The notes beneath the pieces were generated by a model that saw only the letters and a program-made list of their open reading frames with translations, searched no databases and was not told the origin of the DNA. The position numbers and the translations under genes are program-made. 5,540 nucleotides of DNA. Source: an uncultured Collinsella sp. (GTDB lineage Bacteria; Actinomycetota; Coriobacteriia; Coriobacteriales; Coriobacteriaceae). The DNA lies in NCBI GenBank assembly GCA_900754435.1, contig CAAECT010000104.1, positions 1 through 5,540 on the forward strand. The letters run 5' to 3'. Below, one piece after another: positions 3,643 to 5,540 of this stretch; within the stretch, counting starts at the first letter, position 1; each line of letters opens with the position of its first letter.

Positions 3643-5540
3643 TTAGAAGTTGGCGTCGTTGAGTTGTTCGCTCTCGAGGCCGTCGAGCTGTTGCTGTTCG
3701 GGCGTATCGGCGACGCTCTCGAGCAGCTCGGTGGGATCGACGTTCATGTCCCTACCGGCCTCGTTGCCGTTGACCAAGTCGTCCGAGAAGATGTCGACTT
3801 CCATTTCCTCGGCCTCTTCGATCTGAACCTCGAGCGGCACCTGGGTGCGCACGAGCTTGACTGCCGGGCGCATGCGGGCAAACAGCGGCACGTACTCGAT
3901 GATGATGGCCGAGTTCTCGAGACCATACCAACGTGCCGGGCTTCCGCAGGCGCGGCGGACGGCGTACTTGATGGCCATGACGCGATGGTCGTTGCGGTTG
4001 ATGTCCGTTTCGGGGGCAAGCATCTTGCGCAGCATGCAAAAACGGAAGTCGCCCACGTTGCCGCGTGTCTCGTAGATGGAGTAGGTGTGATGCTGCGGCG
4101 GCAACTCACCCGATGCCATCAGGTCGCCAACGATCTGGCGCAGGTAGGCGTTGATGCGCTGATTGACCTTAAAGCCCAGGTCCAAGCGCACACGGAACAG
4201 GAAGTCTGTGCCAAAGGTCTCAACGGAATACTCGTGCGTATAGGGCTCGTCGGTAACGTGCACGTTGATGAACCAATATGCCTTGGCGCGCTTGGGATGC
4301 TTATCCAGGATGGAATAAAGCACGTCGCGGTCGAGTGTGAGCGGATCGGGGCTGTTGGTGAGGAACACCAGATTGTCGGCGAGCACGGGGTAGGTCTCGT
4401 CGTTGCGCAGGCGGTTGAGCTGATCGATGTACTTGGAGACGGGCAGCAGGATCGTTTGCGTGCGCTCGATGGCGGTGCCGCGGCGCCACACGTACATAAG
4501 GCCAAACAGCAGCGAGGCCAAGAAGATCATGACGTAGCCGCCGTCAAAGAACATGGTGAGGCACGAGGCGAAGAAGCACAACTCAATGGCACCGAAGAGC
4601 AGGGCGAAGACGCAGGCGCCCAGCTTGTGCTTGAGAATGCCGGCGATATAGCTCGTCAAAAGCGTCGTGGTCATGAGCATAGTCACGGTAATGGCGAGGC
4701 CGTAGGCGCTCTCCATGCGCTCGGAGTTCTGGAACAGCAGCACGATGAAGATGCAGCCGACCCACATGATGTTGTTGACGAGCGGAATATAGAGCTGGCC
4801 CTTGGTGTCGCTGGGGTAGTGGATGCGCAGATGCGGCATAAGGTTGAGGCGCGTGGCCTCGGATACCAGCGAGAACGAGCCGGTGATGAGCGCCTGCGAG
4901 GCGATGATGGCCGCTACGGCCGAAAGCACGATGGCAAAGGGGCGCAGGGGCTCGGGAAGCATCATATAAAACGGGTTGACGATATCCATCGCGAGCATCT
5001 GGGGATTGGAGTTGTTGGCGAGCAGCCAAGCGCCCTGACCCAGATAGTTAAGGATGAGGGCCGCCTTTACGAACGGCCAGGATGCGTAAATGTTAGCCTT
5101 GCCCACGTGACCCATGTCCGAATAGAGCGCCTCGGCGCCGGTCGTCGACAGGAAGACGAAGCCGAGCACCATGATGCCCGAGTGGTTGATGGGCGAGAAC
5201 AGGAACATGATGCCGCGGATGGGGTTGAGCGCGCGTAGGATGGACAGGTTGCCGAGCATGTTGAACAGGCCGGCGCCCGCCAGGAACAGGAACCATAGCG
5301 TCATAAGTGGGCCGAACAGCTTGCCGATTGACGAGGTGCCGGCGCGCTGCATGGCAAACAGACCGCAGATAATGATGATGGTGATGATGATCACATTGGT
5401 CTGGCCGTCGCCCAAAAGCGCGTGGCCCCACTCGATGGTGCGCAAGCCCTCGATGGCCGTGGTAACCGTGACGGCGGGGGTGAGGATGCCGTCGGCGAGC
5501 AGCGCCGCGCCGCCGATCATGGCGGGGAGAATCAGCCACG
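3643..5540 (-). CDS. kup: Kup family potassium uptake permease, N-terminus missing
   Basis: Membrane protein that imports potassium, probably by proton symport. 631 residues are visible; the reading frame stays open to the right edge (WLILPAM before the first visible Met), so the true start lies outside. By comparison with relatives, about 100-110 N-terminal residues are missing, including the first helices and the usual YGDIGTSPLY motif. Visible family signatures are GGAALLADGILTPAVTV (about 9-25), TGAEALYSDMGH (about 123-134), NYLGQGAWLL (about 144-153), the SQALITGSFSLVSEATRL region (about 194-211) and NSERMESAYGLAITVTM (about 251-267). The last membrane helix ends near 332 with WRRG. A cytoplasmic domain of about 300 residues follows and ends in an acidic, Glu/Asp/Gln-rich tail (roughly the last 58 residues, finishing NDANF). 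In some Gram-positive relatives Kup is controlled by cyclic di-AMP; no sequence feature here proves that. The gene is convergent with bsh. Confidence 0.95.
   Translation of the reverse strand, partial: WLILPAMIGGAALLADGILTPAVTVTTAIEGLRTIEWGHALLGDGQTNVIIITIIIICGLFAMQRAGTSSIGKLFGPLMTLWFLFLAGAGLFNMLGNLSILRALNPIRGIMFLFSPINHSGIMVLGFVFLSTTGAEALYSDMGHVGKANIYASWPFVKAALILNYLGQGAWLLANNSNPQMLAMDIVNPFYMMLPEPLRPFAIVLSAVAAIIASQALITGSFSLVSEATRLNLMPHLRIHYPSDTKGQLYIPLVNNIMWVGCIFIVLLFQNSERMESAYGLAITVTMLMTTTLLTSYIAGILKHKLGACVFALLFGAIELCFFASCLTMFFDGGYVMIFLASLLFGLMYVWRRGTAIERTQTILLPVSKYIDQLNRLRNDETYPVLADNLVFLTNSPDPLTLDRDVLYSILDKHPKRAKAYWFINVHVTDEPYTHEYSVETFGTDFLFRVRLDLGFKVNQRINAYLRQIVGDLMASGELPPQHHTYSIYETRGNVGDFRFCMLRKMLAPETDINRNDHRVMAIKYAVRRACGSPARWYGLENSAIIIEYVPLFARMRPAVKLVRTQVPLEVQIEEAEEMEVDIFSDDLVNGNEAGRDMNVDPTELLESVADTPEQQQLDGLESEQLNDANF

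Noticed and set aside
3619..5238. A 539-codon open frame on the plus strand across the kup gene
   Set aside because: It is antisense to a clearly conserved Kup protein. Its translation is rich in Val, Gly, His and Glu repeats typical of the reverse complement of GC-rich coding sequence, and no ribosome binding site or family signature is visible.

Overview
The window looks like a stretch of chromosome from a high-GC Gram-positive gut bacterium. The best guess is the Coriobacteriia (Collinsella or a relative). The reasons are the GC-rich codon use, the bile salt hydrolase, a Kup transporter of the Firmicutes/Actinobacteria type, and clear AGGAGG-like ribosome binding sites. No rRNA, tRNA or taxon-specific marker is present, so this assignment is an inference from protein style.

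Layout from left to right. (1) Positions 1-218, minus strand: the first 72 codons of an exported protein of unknown function, running off the left edge. (2) An intergenic stretch with a strong minus-strand terminator at 355-399. (3) Positions 426-1739, minus strand: a complete NCS2/AzgA-type purine base permease. (4) A divergent promoter region at 1740-1931, holding two copies of TGTTCGGC (GCCGAACA read towards the permease) and an inverted repeat near the other promoter. (5) Positions 1932-2351, plus strand: a small peptide deformylase-like protein that keeps its three metal ligands but has changes in all three signature motifs, including Met in place of the catalytic Glu of HExxH. (6) Positions 2347-2453: a 107-base nested palindrome that begins inside the last codons of that gene and is bounded by TA, resembling a small non-autonomous insertion. 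A canonical terminator follows at 2496-2538. (7) Positions 2596-3561, plus strand: a complete conjugated bile salt hydrolase with all expected catalytic residues. (8) A 12-bp hairpin at 3585-3620 between convergent genes. (9) Positions 3643 to the right edge, minus strand: most of a Kup potassium transporter, lacking its N-terminus.

The genes look like independent single-gene transcription units, because every gene boundary inside the window carries a terminator or a change of strand. They cover purine salvage, potassium uptake, bile acid deconjugation and a deformylase-like protein. One loose biochemical link exists: the bile salt hydrolase is active only when its initiator formyl-Met is removed to expose Cys2, and its upstream neighbour belongs to the deformylase family. 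That neighbour looks catalytically altered, however, and a terminator separates the two genes.

I see no CRISPR array, complete mobile element or RNA gene. The two observations most worth following are the altered deformylase and the palindromic element beside it.
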